A stretch of 64,000 bases of DNA from the NCBI GenBank assembly GCA_028768545.1, contig CP054838.1:2101501-2165500 (forward strand). Reading direction: 5' to 3'. The notes beneath the pieces are model-generated. The model ran no database searches and was not told the DNA's origin. It saw nothing but the letters and a program-made list of their open reading frames with translations. Position numbers and translations under genes: made by a program. The stretch is from Desulfobacter sp. GTDB taxonomy: Bacteria > Desulfobacterota > Desulfobacteria > Desulfobacterales > Desulfobacteraceae. Shown one piece after another: positions 1 to 8,496 of the stretch (its first letter is position 1; the number at the start of each line of letters is the position of its first letter).

Positions 1-331
1 TCTGCAGGGGGGGAGGGAATTCAAGGGCTGCTGCTGCCTTGAATTTGCTGAATACATAGGGTTCATACACGGCCGGGCTTTTTTGGAGTTTTGTCAGGGC
101 CTGGTCCATTTTTTCCCGCCGATTGTCTGCTTTCCAGTCTTTCCATTCTTCTATGGAGGACCATTTGCTGATGATGAGTACCTTGCGGGTATCATCGGCG
201 CAGATCAGGGTTTCCCCGGAGATATATCCGGGCTGTTGAAGGGCGTTAAACCTTAATTGCCTGAGCAGGTCAAAAAAATCCTGCTCTTTTCCGGGTGTTA
301 CCTCTCTTTGGATGATGACTTTTACGATCAT
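1..331 (-). CDS. Antibiotic biosynthesis monooxygenase (ABM)-domain protein, C-terminus cut by window edge
   Basis: The minus strand is open from an ATG at 331 to the window edge without a stop, giving at least 110 residues. A strong ribosome site (GGGGGAGA) lies just upstream. The sequence begins MIVKVIIQREVTPGKEQDFF and continues with a GYISGETL stretch and a SKWSSIEEWKDW stretch, the pattern of small dimeric ABM/quinol-monooxygenase-like ferredoxin-fold proteins. Substrate cannot be inferred; many of these are stress-related quinol monooxygenases or haem-binding proteins. The end of the gene lies outside the window. Confidence 0.7.
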   Translation of the reverse strand, partial: MIVKVIIQREVTPGKEQDFFDLLRQLRFNALQQPGYISGETLICADDTRKVLIISKWSSIEEWKDWKADNRREKMDQALTKLQKSPAVYEPYVFSKFKAAAALEFPPPLQ

Positions 332-461
332 ATCTCCCCCTTTGTTGAGTGATTTAAGGCCAATCCGATTAAAGGGCTGGGTTGGAAAATCGTTTTTTGG
401 CTCAATTCTTTGGTTACAGGCTAATTTGAATTCTTGAAATAGGCTGTATATTTCTTTGGTT

Positions 462-1772
462 CAGTGATGTCCGGTTAGGTTTTTGCTTGCTCAATAATTT
501 TTTGATCTTTGACAATATTGTCCCTGTTTGAACTATGAGAGCCCTGCTCCTCGCAGCCAAACAGGTCATTTAGAATGGCGGTTCGCAGCTGCCGAACTCT
601 TTTGATCGTGACCTTTTCATTAAACTGTTTTTGGCAATGGATTGCCAGTAACAGGTAAGTGATAAGGCCGCCAAGAATCTGAACCATAAGGCCGTATTCA
701 CTGCGGGCAATGAGATGATATACCTTCAGATGTTCTTTCCACCATTTGAAAAAATCCTCAATGGTCCACCGGAGTTTATAAATTGTTGCTATTTGTTCCG
801 CTGTTAAATCATGCCTGTCAGTTGCCACATAGTATTTGACGCCAGCAATTTTATAGCCAACAACCCGAACAGGCCTTTTCGTCTGGTTTTGATTCGGAGT
901 ACCAAGTTTAACCAGTGCATCATAAAAAATGTAGCTGTCGGAAGGGGTCTCGTGGTTATCAATAATTGTTCTTGTTGTCCTGGTTTTTATACGGCAGACA
1001 AAATGTTTGCCTTGCTCCTGAAGCAGGTCAAATTCTTTATGGGATTGATATCCACGATCCATAACACCTGTTTGCCCCTTGGAAAGTATTTTGGGAACAA
1101 AAGTGCGTTCAGCGCCGTTGCCTTCAGTCAAAAAGATTTTGTTTGGGATTCCGTGATTAATGTCAAATCCGCAATGTACTTTGGCTTTTTTACTTCCTTT
1201 TCTGTAGTTCGCCCAGTGCATTGAAAGGACTGCATTTATGAGACTACCGTCAATGGAAACCAACTCTCCTAACTCGGCGTGTTCACCCGGATGACACTCA
1301 AGAGCCTGTTTATAAAGATCCTCAAAGATAAATTGCAGTTGTTCGAGTCCCCTGTGATTGATGGCTTCACAGAAACTACTACGGCTGATACCACCGTTTG
1401 GCGCAATATTTTCTTTAGCAAAAACATTCTCCTTGAGATCCTGAATTAAATGTCGGGCAGACTTGTGCTCCTGAAGATGGAAATAAACTAAAGCATTTAT
1501 CTGGTCTTCGAATGTCATTTTTAAAGGGCGGTCTCCTCGAGATTGTAATTCCGGTGCTTTTGAAAGTGACTTTATCAGAGGGCACCTGAAATTGTCAAAG
1601 TTCAGGGACCGTAGTTGTTTTTTAGGGACTGAGATGTGCGTCATTTGAGCTCCTTGAATTAAATTTTCAAGGCGCACAAAAATTTTTACGCACATTTGTC
1701 AACACAAAACCGACTGTTTTTTCAATGATTTTAGATGCTTTTTATATGCAACAACCTAACCGGACACTACTG
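462..1772 (-). mobile_element. Intact IS4-family insertion sequence, 1311 bp
   Basis: The two ends are imperfect inverted repeats of 25 bp that agree at 22 positions; the shared core is TGTCCGGTTAGGTT at 468-481 and, inverted, near 1754-1767. A perfect 9-bp direct repeat, TCTTTGGTT, flanks the element at 453-461 and 1773-1781, as expected for IS4-family target duplication. The single transposase gene fills the element and its stop codon lies inside the left repeat. Perfect duplication and an open transposase frame suggest a recent, possibly still active insertion. Confidence 0.9.
475..1644 (-). CDS. IS4-family DDE transposase
   Basis: A 389-residue transposase. The catalytic-region signatures seen are IDGSLINA (first Asp), MDRGYQSHKEFDLL (second Asp region) and the YKLRWTIEDFFKWWKEHLK stretch (Y-(2)-R-(3)-E-(6)-K type motif), which define the IS4 family. 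The start was set at MTHIS rather than at an in-frame ATG 17 codons upstream, because an AAGGAG ribosome site sits six bases before it. The TAA stop lies within the terminal inverted repeat. It is the only gene of the element and shows no frame interruption. Confidence 0.9.
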   Translation of the reverse strand: MTHISVPKKQLRSLNFDNFRCPLIKSLSKAPELQSRGDRPLKMTFEDQINALVYFHLQEHKSARHLIQDLKENVFAKENIAPNGGISRSSFCEAINHRGLEQLQFIFEDLYKQALECHPGEHAELGELVSIDGSLINAVLSMHWANYRKGSKKAKVHCGFDINHGIPNKIFLTEGNGAERTFVPKILSKGQTGVMDRGYQSHKEFDLLQEQGKHFVCRIKTRTTRTIIDNHETPSDSYIFYDALVKLGTPNQNQTKRPVRVVGYKIAGVKYYVATDRHDLTAEQIATIYKLRWTIEDFFKWWKEHLKVYHLIARSEYGLMVQILGGLITYLLLAIHCQKQFNEKVTIKRVRQLRTAILNDLFGCEEQGSHSSNRDNIVKDQKIIEQAKT

Positions 1773-1781
1773 TCTTTGGTT

Positions 1782-2169
1782 AAAATTTGCCTGGCTTTTA
1801 ACCCTAAGTTGAGCCTTGAACTCAACCTAAAATTATGAATGTTTTGAGTGACCTAAAACCAAGTGAGAAACAGATGTTAATGCAATGACAGCGAAACGTT
1901 AAATCAAAGGTGATGCAAACCTGTTCGTAAAATTTAACATCCGCCATGGGGAAACTCAAGGGGTTTTCGTCGTGAACGGCACAATGCGAACAATACAGAT
2001 CCTTAACACATGAGTGATGGTCTTCTTTATTTTATCCCTTGCCATCAACGGATGGGTTCCTGTAAATAATAGGCCAGCAACAAGGGGGCTCTGGTCGGAC
2101 CGGTTTTGCCTGGACGATATCATCAGGATCAGAGATTCCCACAACCCTTTCAGAAATAAAGGAAAACCA
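1782..2169. other. Intergenic stretch, no gene seen
   Basis: No convincing gene or RNA is seen in these 388 bases. A short hairpin (GTTGAG, loop CCTTGAA, CTCAAC at 1808-1826) is present but too small to interpret. The frame of the downstream HAD gene stays open leftward to 2014, yet the ribosome site at 2158-2163 argues that translation starts at 2170. Confidence 0.4.
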
Positions 2170-2640
2170 ATGCCCATATTTGAGATTCCCGGGGCCCGCA
2201 CCATTGAGATCAGCCATATCCTTCTTGATTATAACGGGACCCTGGCCGTGGATGGCCAGCCCATTGCCGGGGTAAGAAAAAAGATTCAGGCCCTGTCTTC
2301 AGCGTTTGATTTCCATGTGATCACGGCAGATACATTCGGGTCAGTAACCCAGGCCCTTGACGGAGTGAATTGTTCTGTTGTGACCATCCCTGACTGGGAC
2401 CAGGCAAGGGCCAAGGCTGATTATCTGGAAACGTTGGGACCCTCTTGCACCATTGCCTGCGGCAACGGGGTCAACGACGAACTCATGTTGAAAAATGCCG
2501 CCCTGGGTGTGGCTGTCCTCCATGAAGAGGGACTGGCACGGCAGAGTTTGATGGCCGCAGATATTCTGATCCATCATATTTTGGATCTGTTTGGCTATCT
2601 TGAACACCCGGGCCGGTTGATTGCCTGTCTGAGGAAATAA
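2170..2640 (+). CDS. HAD-family hydrolase, soluble P-type-ATPase-like phosphatase
   Basis: A 156-residue protein of the small HAD phosphatase group that resembles the isolated P-domain of P-type ATPases. The nucleophile-region motif reads LLDYNGTLAVDG (HAD motif I, here D-x-N rather than D-x-D), and the late acidic motif reads ACGNGVNDELML (motif III/IV). The start ATG at 2170 follows an AAAGGA site seven bases upstream. The natural substrate is unknown. It stands alone between the IS4 element and the convergent trmJ run. Replacement of the second acidic residue of motif I by Asn is as in phosphoserine-like or P-type members that do not use it as general acid, so activity is not certain. Confidence 0.75.
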   Translation: MPIFEIPGARTIEISHILLDYNGTLAVDGQPIAGVRKKIQALSSAFDFHVITADTFGSVTQALDGVNCSVVTIPDWDQARAKADYLETLGPSCTIACGNGVNDELMLKNAALGVAVLHEEGLARQSLMAADILIHHILDLFGYLEHPGRLIACLRK

Positions 2641-2686
2641 TAGCCTTGTTGGGCTGTCAATTTATAACAAGGGATAAGAAAAGGCC

Positions 2687-3466
2687 CTATCCGTTGTTTG
2701 GGTTTTCGGGCATGTTTTTTCTTCGTTCCGATTCTGTCCAGTCAATGCGGCTCATCAGCCCACGGATGATCCTGACGTCCCTGGAAGAGAGGCCTGCACT
2801 GCCGAAAATGCGCCGAAAGGCCCGAAGCAGATGATCCGGGTTCTGGGGATCTAAATAATCAATGTCCAAAAGGGTGGTTTTCATGTGGGCGAACATGGAT
2901 TCCATTTCAAGGCCGGTGGCCGGGTGTTTGACCTTGGGATCATAAAACTGCCTGCCGGAATCTGACTTTAATGAAATTTCGTAGAGCAGGACAGAGAGGG
3001 AATGGCTCAGGTTCATGGAAGGGTAGCCTTCATGGGTGGGGATGGTGATAAAATGCTGGCAAAGCTCCAGGTCACAGGTCTCAAGACCCGTGTCCTCCGG
3101 CCCCATGACCAGGGCATGTTTTATGGAATCGTTTGATTCTTTATCCTGTTGATCGGCTGTAATCTGCTTTGCTGCCGTGGCAGGGGTTAAAAAGTTTTTT
3201 CTGTACTTGCCAAACCGTCGTGTGGTGCCAAAGGCCTGGTGAACATCTGCGAGGGCCTGGTCCAGGGTGTCGAAAACAGGGGCGTTTTCAAGCAGATGAA
3301 AGGCGGTCATGGCCATCTTTTTAGCGTCCAGTGATAGATATTCTTTGCAGGGGCTGACAAGCCTCAGCTGGGTAAACCCGAAATTCATCATGGCCCGGCA
3401 GACCGAACCGATATTGATGGGTCCCTGGGGTTTGACAAGGATGACATAAAAATTGTCTGGATTCAT
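2687..3466 (-). CDS. trmJ: tRNA (cytidine/uridine-2'-O-)-methyltransferase, TrmJ-like
   Basis: A 259-residue SPOUT (TrmH-family) RNA 2'-O-methyltransferase. It shows the SpoU motifs in order: an N-terminal VKPQGPINIGSVCRAMMNFG stretch (N and R of motif 1), a central ALVMGPEDTGLE motif 2, and ITIPTHEGYPSMNLSHSLSV (motif 3, the knot that binds S-adenosylmethionine). The HEGYPSMNLSHS form points to the TrmJ branch, which in E. coli modifies position 32 of the tRNA anticodon loop; the exact position here is inferred. It is the last gene of a leftward run with dtd, a PHP phosphatase and a radical SAM protein, with a gap of about 100 bases after dtd. Confidence 0.85.
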   Translation of the reverse strand: MNPDNFYVILVKPQGPINIGSVCRAMMNFGFTQLRLVSPCKEYLSLDAKKMAMTAFHLLENAPVFDTLDQALADVHQAFGTTRRFGKYRKNFLTPATAAKQITADQQDKESNDSIKHALVMGPEDTGLETCDLELCQHFITIPTHEGYPSMNLSHSLSVLLYEISLKSDSGRQFYDPKVKHPATGLEMESMFAHMKTTLLDIDYLDPQNPDHLLRAFRRIFGSAGLSSRDVRIIRGLMSRIDWTESERRKNMPENPNNG

Positions 3467-3569
3467 GATTTGTTAAATCCCAATGCTGTATTTAAAGTTG
3501 GACAAGATCTTAAGCGTTCCGGAATCAAAAAGGGGCCTTGGCAGATCCTGGGGAATACTCTTTTTTTTG

Positions 3570-4013
3570 TCATGGCCTGGATTCCAGGATCAGGGTCACC
3601 GGACCCTGCTTGAACAGGGATACGTCCATATTGGCCTGGAATTGCCCGGTTTTTACCACCACGCCGGCATCTGCGGCCTTGGCTGTAAAATAGGTATAGA
3701 GCCGGTTGGCCTCCTCCGGCCGGGCTGCCTTGATGAATGACGGGCGGCGGTCTTTTTTACAATCCCCCATAAGGGTGAACTGGGAGACCACCAAAAGCTC
3801 ACCTTTGACATCCTTGAGAGAGAGATTCATTTTACCCTGGTCATCTTCAAACACCCTCAGGTGAATAATTTTATCCACCAGGTAGTCGGCCTCTTTTTCA
3901 CTGTCTTTGTCGGCCACGCCTAAAAGGACCATCAAGCCCTTTGTAATGCGGGAAATAATGGTGTTGTCTACGGTGACCTGGGCATTTTTGACCCGTTGTA
4001 CAATTGCTTTCAT
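3570..4013 (-). CDS. dtd: D-aminoacyl-tRNA deacylase
   Basis: A 147-residue protein of normal Dtd length that hydrolyses D-aminoacyl-tRNA (and glycyl-tRNA-Ala), a proofreading step in the cytoplasm. The N-terminal MKAIVQRVKNAQVTV, the SQFTLMGDCKKDRRPSF block and the later QANMDVSLFKQGPVTLILES stretch are the conserved family segments; the usual active-site pair is the SQFTL motif and the cross-subunit Gly-Pro motif, here GPVT near the C-terminus (family knowledge). It lies between trmJ and a PHP phosphatase on the same strand. Confidence 0.93.
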   Translation of the reverse strand: MKAIVQRVKNAQVTVDNTIISRITKGLMVLLGVADKDSEKEADYLVDKIIHLRVFEDDQGKMNLSLKDVKGELLVVSQFTLMGDCKKDRRPSFIKAARPEEANRLYTYFTAKAADAGVVVKTGQFQANMDVSLFKQGPVTLILESRP

Positions 4014-4057
4014 AGGGATGCTTTCATCGGGGTGATTTCATGGGTTTCAGGTGAGTT

Positions 4058-4906
4058 TCAGGGCTTGATTTCAGGCGCTGGCCAACAGGTGGAAAATCCC
4101 TTTGCCTCAATTTTTTGGATGGCTTCTGCCACAAATGCGCCGGCCTGTTCTGCGCTGTGGGCGTCGTCCCCGGGAACCACCCGAATGCCTAAATTTTTTG
4201 CCTGGTCCAGAATATGGGTTCCAGGGTAGGGAAGATCTTCCCCCCGGGACAGGGGGCGAAGATTGTAATCCAGGACCAGGTCCAGGGCTTTGATCCGCTC
4301 AAGGTTGCGCCTGATTTTTTTCTTTATCCCAGGGGTGTTAATCCGGGTTTCAAAATCCTTGTCAAAGATGCGGATCAAATCAAAATGTCCGACCACAAAA
4401 GGACGAAGGGCTTCTATCATTTCAAGCTGGGCATCAAAATAGGCCAGGTACATGGCCTCAACAGAGCCAAGCGTCTTGGCAATCGCTTCATATCCCTCAC
4501 GGGAATAGTCAAAACAGATATCATTGACATGGTGGACAGAGCCGACAATATAATCCGGATTGAATTGTTGGATCAGCTCTTTTATAAAATCAAATCCTGT
4601 GCTCAGGGTCTCGGTTTCAAATCCCTTGTAAATGAGGATTTTGTCTTTGTATTTGATTTTAAGCCGGTCAAGCTCTTTAAAATACCGGGCAAACCGGTCG
4701 ATCAGATCCCTGGCGTTAAGGCCTATGCGGATTTCGTCAGGGTATAAAAATTGGTCTGTTGGCGGGGGCATGTGCTCGCTGATGCCCACCTGTTTAAATC
4801 CTTTTTGAATATAGGCTTGGATCAGGTCTTCAAGACAATCTTTGGCATGGGAGCAGAACTGGCCGGAATGTCCGCCGTGCAAAGATATGAGTGCTGGATA
4901 GGTCAT
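4058..4906 (-). CDS. PHP-domain phosphatase, histidinol-phosphatase (HisJ/HisK)-like
   Basis: A 282-residue PHP-superfamily protein. Metal-ligand signatures are visible in order: SLHGGHSGQFCSHA (N-terminal; the family usually has H-x-H, here HGGHS), VGISEHMPP, a KGFETE glutamate, VGSVHHV, and GHFDLIRIF plus VVPGDDAHSAEQ near the C-terminus. This pattern fits the monofunctional histidinol-phosphatase group, which converts histidinol phosphate to histidinol with a metal cluster. No other his gene is nearby, so a role in histidine synthesis rests on family resemblance. It is separated from dtd by about 45 bases and probably cotranscribed. Confidence 0.75.
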   Translation of the reverse strand: MTYPALISLHGGHSGQFCSHAKDCLEDLIQAYIQKGFKQVGISEHMPPPTDQFLYPDEIRIGLNARDLIDRFARYFKELDRLKIKYKDKILIYKGFETETLSTGFDFIKELIQQFNPDYIVGSVHHVNDICFDYSREGYEAIAKTLGSVEAMYLAYFDAQLEMIEALRPFVVGHFDLIRIFDKDFETRINTPGIKKKIRRNLERIKALDLVLDYNLRPLSRGEDLPYPGTHILDQAKNLGIRVVPGDDAHSAEQAGAFVAEAIQKIEAKGFSTCWPAPEIKP

Positions 4907-4962
4907 GGCCGGAATTTACCAGCAAAGGGGTGAAAAATCAAGTCGGCCCGGACACCTTTGAA

Positions 4963-6285
4963 TTACAGCCGCTGGATGATATAGAGAAACATGGGCAGCC
5001 GGCTTTGGGTTTTCAGGTGGTAAAAGTCAAAGAGGACTTCTCTGGAGGGCTTTCCAAATTGCAGGGGGGAAAGGTATACACTGCCCTTGGGCCGGGTGAA
5101 TTTGAATTTTTCCCGGACCAGCGCTATCATGGCAGGGGGGTGCCCCGGGGGCAGGTTTTCATCCATGATAAAATTACATGTCATTTCAATGCGGTCAAAA
5201 CGCTTGTTGATGGCCTGCATCCGGTCAAATGCAAGACCCACCTTTTTGGGGGTGACAGGCTTGCCAATGCGTTCTAAAGTGGCCTGGTCAAAGGATTCAA
5301 GCCCGATGTTGATATGGGTGTGAAATGGGGATTTGTTCAATCGGGTAAAAAGTGATTCCCGGGCATTGAGCAGGGCATCCACTGAACCGAAAATATAAAG
5401 CCTCGGGTTTTTCATGTAGGCGTTGCCGAGATTCAAGACCTTGTGGGCTTTGGCTGCTGAGTATAAAATCAGGTCCGCCGGCGCGTTCAGCGCATCGTGC
5501 TCCCCTAAAAAAAGGCTGTTGTAATTTATGAGATCATTGGCGTACAAGTCTTTGAACGCATCCAACTGATCATCAATGTTTTTTTGGGATCTTGGGGAGA
5601 ATGGTTTTTTATTTTTTACCTTGCAGAACCGACACTTGTAAAGACAGCCGTCAGCAATGGTCAAGGGGATAACGTCATAATCCGAATGCCGGGCGTCCGG
5701 AGGCAGAACCGTGGTCCGGGCACCCGGGATTTTAAACAGTCGATCTGCTTTATCTGCAAGGTCTGCAGGCGTTTTTGATTTGATCTTATCCACCCAGGAC
5801 CTTATGGGGCCGGGCATTTTTTTTTCTTTGATTTGGATCTCGGCCAGGGTCTGGTGCCAGCGCTTTGACAGCCTTGCCACCTCTGGTTCCTCAAAGGGCT
5901 TTCCCCCTAAAAGGGAATTGGTGGTGTAGACAAGGTTGGGTAAATAATATTCGCCAATGGATTCAAATACACCTGCATATCCCCCTGTGGAATAGTAGAT
6001 CCAGTCGTTACCCTTGGTCCGTTTGAGCCATTCCTGGGGATGGGACCATTGGTCTGTTTTGGAACGGGCATGCCTGATTTCGTTGTTCAGATCAAATTCA
6101 AGGATGATGTTTTGGGTTTCCAGTCTTGAAAAGATGCCGTATTTTATTGGAAAGGAAATTTTTTCATAGGTGTTGCTGCCCTGGCAGTTGAGTTCTATGG
6201 AAAGGGACTCATCCCTATATTTTGTCCTTGGGTAGACTGTAAAATTGTTTGTCTCCATTTGCCTTTTGTTTGTCTCCATCTTCAC
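4963..6285 (-). CDS. Radical SAM protein of unknown function
   Basis: A 440-residue protein with the radical SAM cluster motif C-x3-C-x2-C in the segment DGCLYKCRFCKVKNKKPF (near residue 215). It is followed by a KNIDDQLDAFKDLY region and NIGLESFDQATLERIGKP, matching the HemN/elongator-like SPASM-free radical SAM fold (glycine-rich and Glu-containing strand). The first 180 residues are an unrelated domain without a recognised motif. The start is uncertain: the codons for METN are duplicated (MKMETNKRQMETNNF), so translation may begin at residue 1, 3 or 10. It is the first gene of the leftward run ending in trmJ. Substrate unknown. Confidence 0.7.
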   Translation of the reverse strand: MKMETNKRQMETNNFTVYPRTKYRDESLSIELNCQGSNTYEKISFPIKYGIFSRLETQNIILEFDLNNEIRHARSKTDQWSHPQEWLKRTKGNDWIYYSTGGYAGVFESIGEYYLPNLVYTTNSLLGGKPFEEPEVARLSKRWHQTLAEIQIKEKKMPGPIRSWVDKIKSKTPADLADKADRLFKIPGARTTVLPPDARHSDYDVIPLTIADGCLYKCRFCKVKNKKPFSPRSQKNIDDQLDAFKDLYANDLINYNSLFLGEHDALNAPADLILYSAAKAHKVLNLGNAYMKNPRLYIFGSVDALLNARESLFTRLNKSPFHTHINIGLESFDQATLERIGKPVTPKKVGLAFDRMQAINKRFDRIEMTCNFIMDENLPPGHPPAMIALVREKFKFTRPKGSVYLSPLQFGKPSREVLFDFYHLKTQSRLPMFLYIIQRL

Positions 6286-6435
6286 ATTATCAGGGCAGAT
6301 TCTCTTTACAACTGGATTGTGGGATTTGCAATCTTTTTCTGGGTAAATCTGTTTAAGGTTTAATCAGGGTCATGGGTTAAAAGGGCGAAAGAATCCTGCC
6401 TGATCCCAGGGTTGTGAACAGCATTCGTTTGAAGA

Positions 6436-6487
6436 AACATTTCCAAATGTTCATCAATTTTTTTTGCGGTTGTCTTTGACAAAGACA
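6436..6487. promoter_or_regulatory. Two palindromes upstream of the FrhB-family gene, possible operators
   Basis: Within the 336-base gap 6286-6621 there are two separate inverted repeats: AACATTT-CC-AAATGTT at 6436-6451 and TGTCTTTG-A-CAAAGACA at 6471-6487 (8-bp perfect arms). Both are too compact for terminators and have no U-tract. They lie 135-185 bases before the ATG at 6622, a reasonable operator position. Which regulator might bind is unknown. The rest of the gap shows only a strong ribosome site, GGAGGG, at 6612-6617. Confidence 0.35.
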
Positions 6488-6621
6488 GGGGATCTGATCT
6501 AAGATGGTGAATATAAAATAGGTTTCACATCTCTATGAATTTGTTTGATGCATCCTAAAGAAGATATACGGTAAGACAAAACCATATAAGGCAAAAACTC
6601 TTAACTGATACAGGAGGGCGT

Positions 6622-7740
6622 ATGAACAAAACCTTTTTTAATCTGATTCAGGACGTTCAGAAAAATGGGAAATGTCATCATTGCGGCGGTTGCGTCACAT
6701 TCTGCTCAGCGATTAATTACGGGGCTTTGGATTTGGACGAGACGGGCAAGCCGCGTTTTGGTGAGATCGAGAAATGTATCGAGTGCGGGCTCTGCTATTC
6801 CATTTGTCCGGAGACAGAAGAACTTGATCTGGAGATCAAGAAGAATTTAGGCTGGGAAGCACCCTACGGAAAGATGATCGGCACCTCTGTTTCCCGGGCC
6901 AGGGATGAAGAACTCAGATCGAGGGGAACTGACGGGGGGATTGTCACGGCTATTTTGACCCATCTTTTTGACAATGGTCGGATCAACGGTGCCATCGTTT
7001 CCAAGAATACCGAAGACGGACGAATCCCTTTTTTGGCAACCACCCGGGAGGAATTGATGGATTCGGCAGGCTCTTGTTTTCATCATTCCCACGGCATGAC
7101 CCGTTTGGCAAAGGCCTATAATACCTTTTCTCCTTCCATTGCAGCATTGGGGCGGTTTCGCACAGGAATTCCAGACCGGCTTGCCTTTGTGGGAACGCCC
7201 TGTCAGATCAATACCATGCGCAAAATGCAGGCCATGGGAATCGTTCCTGCGGATGCGGTATCCTATTGTTTTGGTCTTTTTTGTTCTGGCAATTTTCTCT
7301 TTGATGCCGAGGCGTTCAGGCATATTGAAAACCGGTATCAATTCAGATATGCAGATGTTGAAAAGATTAATATCAAAGAAGATTTTATTTTTACCCTTTA
7401 CTCGGGAGCTAGTATTCAGGTTCCGGTTGACGAGCTTGATGATGTGAAGCGGGAGGCTTGCCAGTTCTGCAGTGATTTTTCAGCTGAATACGCAGATATC
7501 TCCTTTGGTGGTTTAGGCGCGGAATCCGGATGGACAACCGCCATGACCCGGACCCGGCTTGGAAAAGAGGTGATGGCCGAGGCCATGAAAAAAGTGCTTG
7601 AGCCCTGGGCCCATAAAGAAGGGGTAAAGGCGATTACATTTGCGGAAAATAAGGTAAAGAATGCCTGTGATGTGAAAAAACAGCGGGCTGACGCGTATAT
7701 TGAATCCGTGTCAGCACCCAAGGTCAAGATTGTGTCTTAA
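6622..7740 (+). CDS. FrhB/FdhB-family Fe-S flavoprotein (F420 hydrogenase/dehydrogenase beta-subunit type)
   Basis: A 372-residue protein. It opens with two ferredoxin motifs, CHHCGGCVTFC (near residue 18) and CIECGLCYSICPE (near residue 51), followed by the FrhB N-domain (SRGTDGGIVTAILTHLF) and the FrhB C-domain (AFVGTPCQINTMRKMQ; CQFCSDFSAEYADISFGG). In methanogens this family carries FAD and passes electrons between F420 and Fe-S clusters; bacterial members act as ferredoxin- or NAD(P)H-linked modules. Here it stands alone, with no hydrogenase or formate dehydrogenase catalytic gene beside it, so its partner is unknown. A shared bidirectional terminator follows it. Ribosome site GGAGGG six bases before the ATG. 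Confidence 0.8.
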   Translation: MNKTFFNLIQDVQKNGKCHHCGGCVTFCSAINYGALDLDETGKPRFGEIEKCIECGLCYSICPETEELDLEIKKNLGWEAPYGKMIGTSVSRARDEELRSRGTDGGIVTAILTHLFDNGRINGAIVSKNTEDGRIPFLATTREELMDSAGSCFHHSHGMTRLAKAYNTFSPSIAALGRFRTGIPDRLAFVGTPCQINTMRKMQAMGIVPADAVSYCFGLFCSGNFLFDAEAFRHIENRYQFRYADVEKINIKEDFIFTLYSGASIQVPVDELDDVKREACQFCSDFSAEYADISFGGLGAESGWTTAMTRTRLGKEVMAEAMKKVLEPWAHKEGVKAITFAENKVKNACDVKKQRADAYIESVSAPKVKIVS

Positions 7741-7810
7741 TATCAGGATTTAGAGTATGTCCTTTTTTGCAGCAAAGAGGAGGGCATAGAAGCAAAGGCC
7801 TGTAAACACA

Positions 7811-7846
7811 AAAAAGCTCCGGACGTCAAAGCGTCCGGAGCTTTTT
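7811..7846. terminator. Bidirectional intrinsic terminator
   Basis: Perfect 15-bp inverted repeat (AAAAAGCTCCGGACG, loop TCAAAG, complement) with T-runs on both strands. It sits between the convergent FrhB-family gene and the cold-shock gene and can end transcription from both sides. Confidence 0.9.
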
Positions 7847-7867
7847 ATAAGCAAATAAAATGGCTGA

Positions 7868-8071
7868 CTAAAGCACGGTTACATTTGTCGCCGCAGGGCC
7901 TTTTTGTCCTTCTTCAATATCAAAGGATACGCGATCCCCTTCATTGAGGGATTTGAAACCCATTGCGTTAATTCCTGAATGATGAACAAATACATCTTTT
8001 CCACCATCTTCTAATTCGATAAAACCAAAACCTTTTGAGTCGTTAAACCATTTTACGATACCATTTGTCAT
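7868..8071 (-). CDS. Cold-shock protein, CspA family
   Basis: A 67-residue single cold-shock domain that binds single-stranded RNA/DNA as a chaperone. RNP1 (KGFGFIEL) and RNP2 (DVFVHHSGI) are both present, and the ending [10 protein letters not shown] is typical. The start is set at MTNGIVKWF, preceded by AGGAG about ten bases upstream; the frame extends further upstream but the extension is not Csp-like. It has its own promoter and a leader of roughly 120 bases, as is usual for cold-shock mRNAs whose leader folds in response to temperature. Confidence 0.95.
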   Translation of the reverse strand: MTNGIVKWFNDSKGFGFIELEDGGKDVFVHHSGINAMGFKSLNEGDRVSFDIEEGQKGPAATNVTVL

Positions 8072-8200
8072 GTTGGCATGCTCCTGTAATAAAAAATAAA
8101 AAAAATCGCTTCTAACTTTGGGGGAGTAGACCACTTTTGAATATTGGGGATACACACCTTAAATAGGAAACTTCAGTGCTTCTTTATGCACAATTCGATA

Positions 8201-8229
8201 AGCATACAGACAAAAACGTGGAAAGTCAA
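8201..8229 (-). promoter_or_regulatory. Sigma-70-type promoter for the cold-shock gene
   Basis: On the minus strand TTGACT (8229-8224) and TATGCT (8206-8201) are separated by exactly 17 bases. Start of transcription would fall near 8194, leaving about 120 bases of leader before the ATG at 8071. Bases 8230-8496, upstream of this promoter, show no other supported feature. Confidence 0.55.
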
Positions 8230-8496
8230 CCATTAAAAAGTTTATTGAATTCCAGGCATTTGTTCAACAAAGGGTTTATTCGATTGCCTTGCCTCTGATA
8301 CCGTGTATGCTGAATACAGATATGCGAAGATTCTTGTTGAATCCAGACCGCTGATCAAATTCGGTCCATTCCAATTGAGTTTCATCAGATTTGAAAAATT
8401 TCCGGGCGGGCCCCGGGCTGGGAAGCGGTGGCGTCGATTCATTAAAAAACAATCAAAGAGACGGCCGTCGATCAACCGTTTCAAGCTGGAGTTGCC

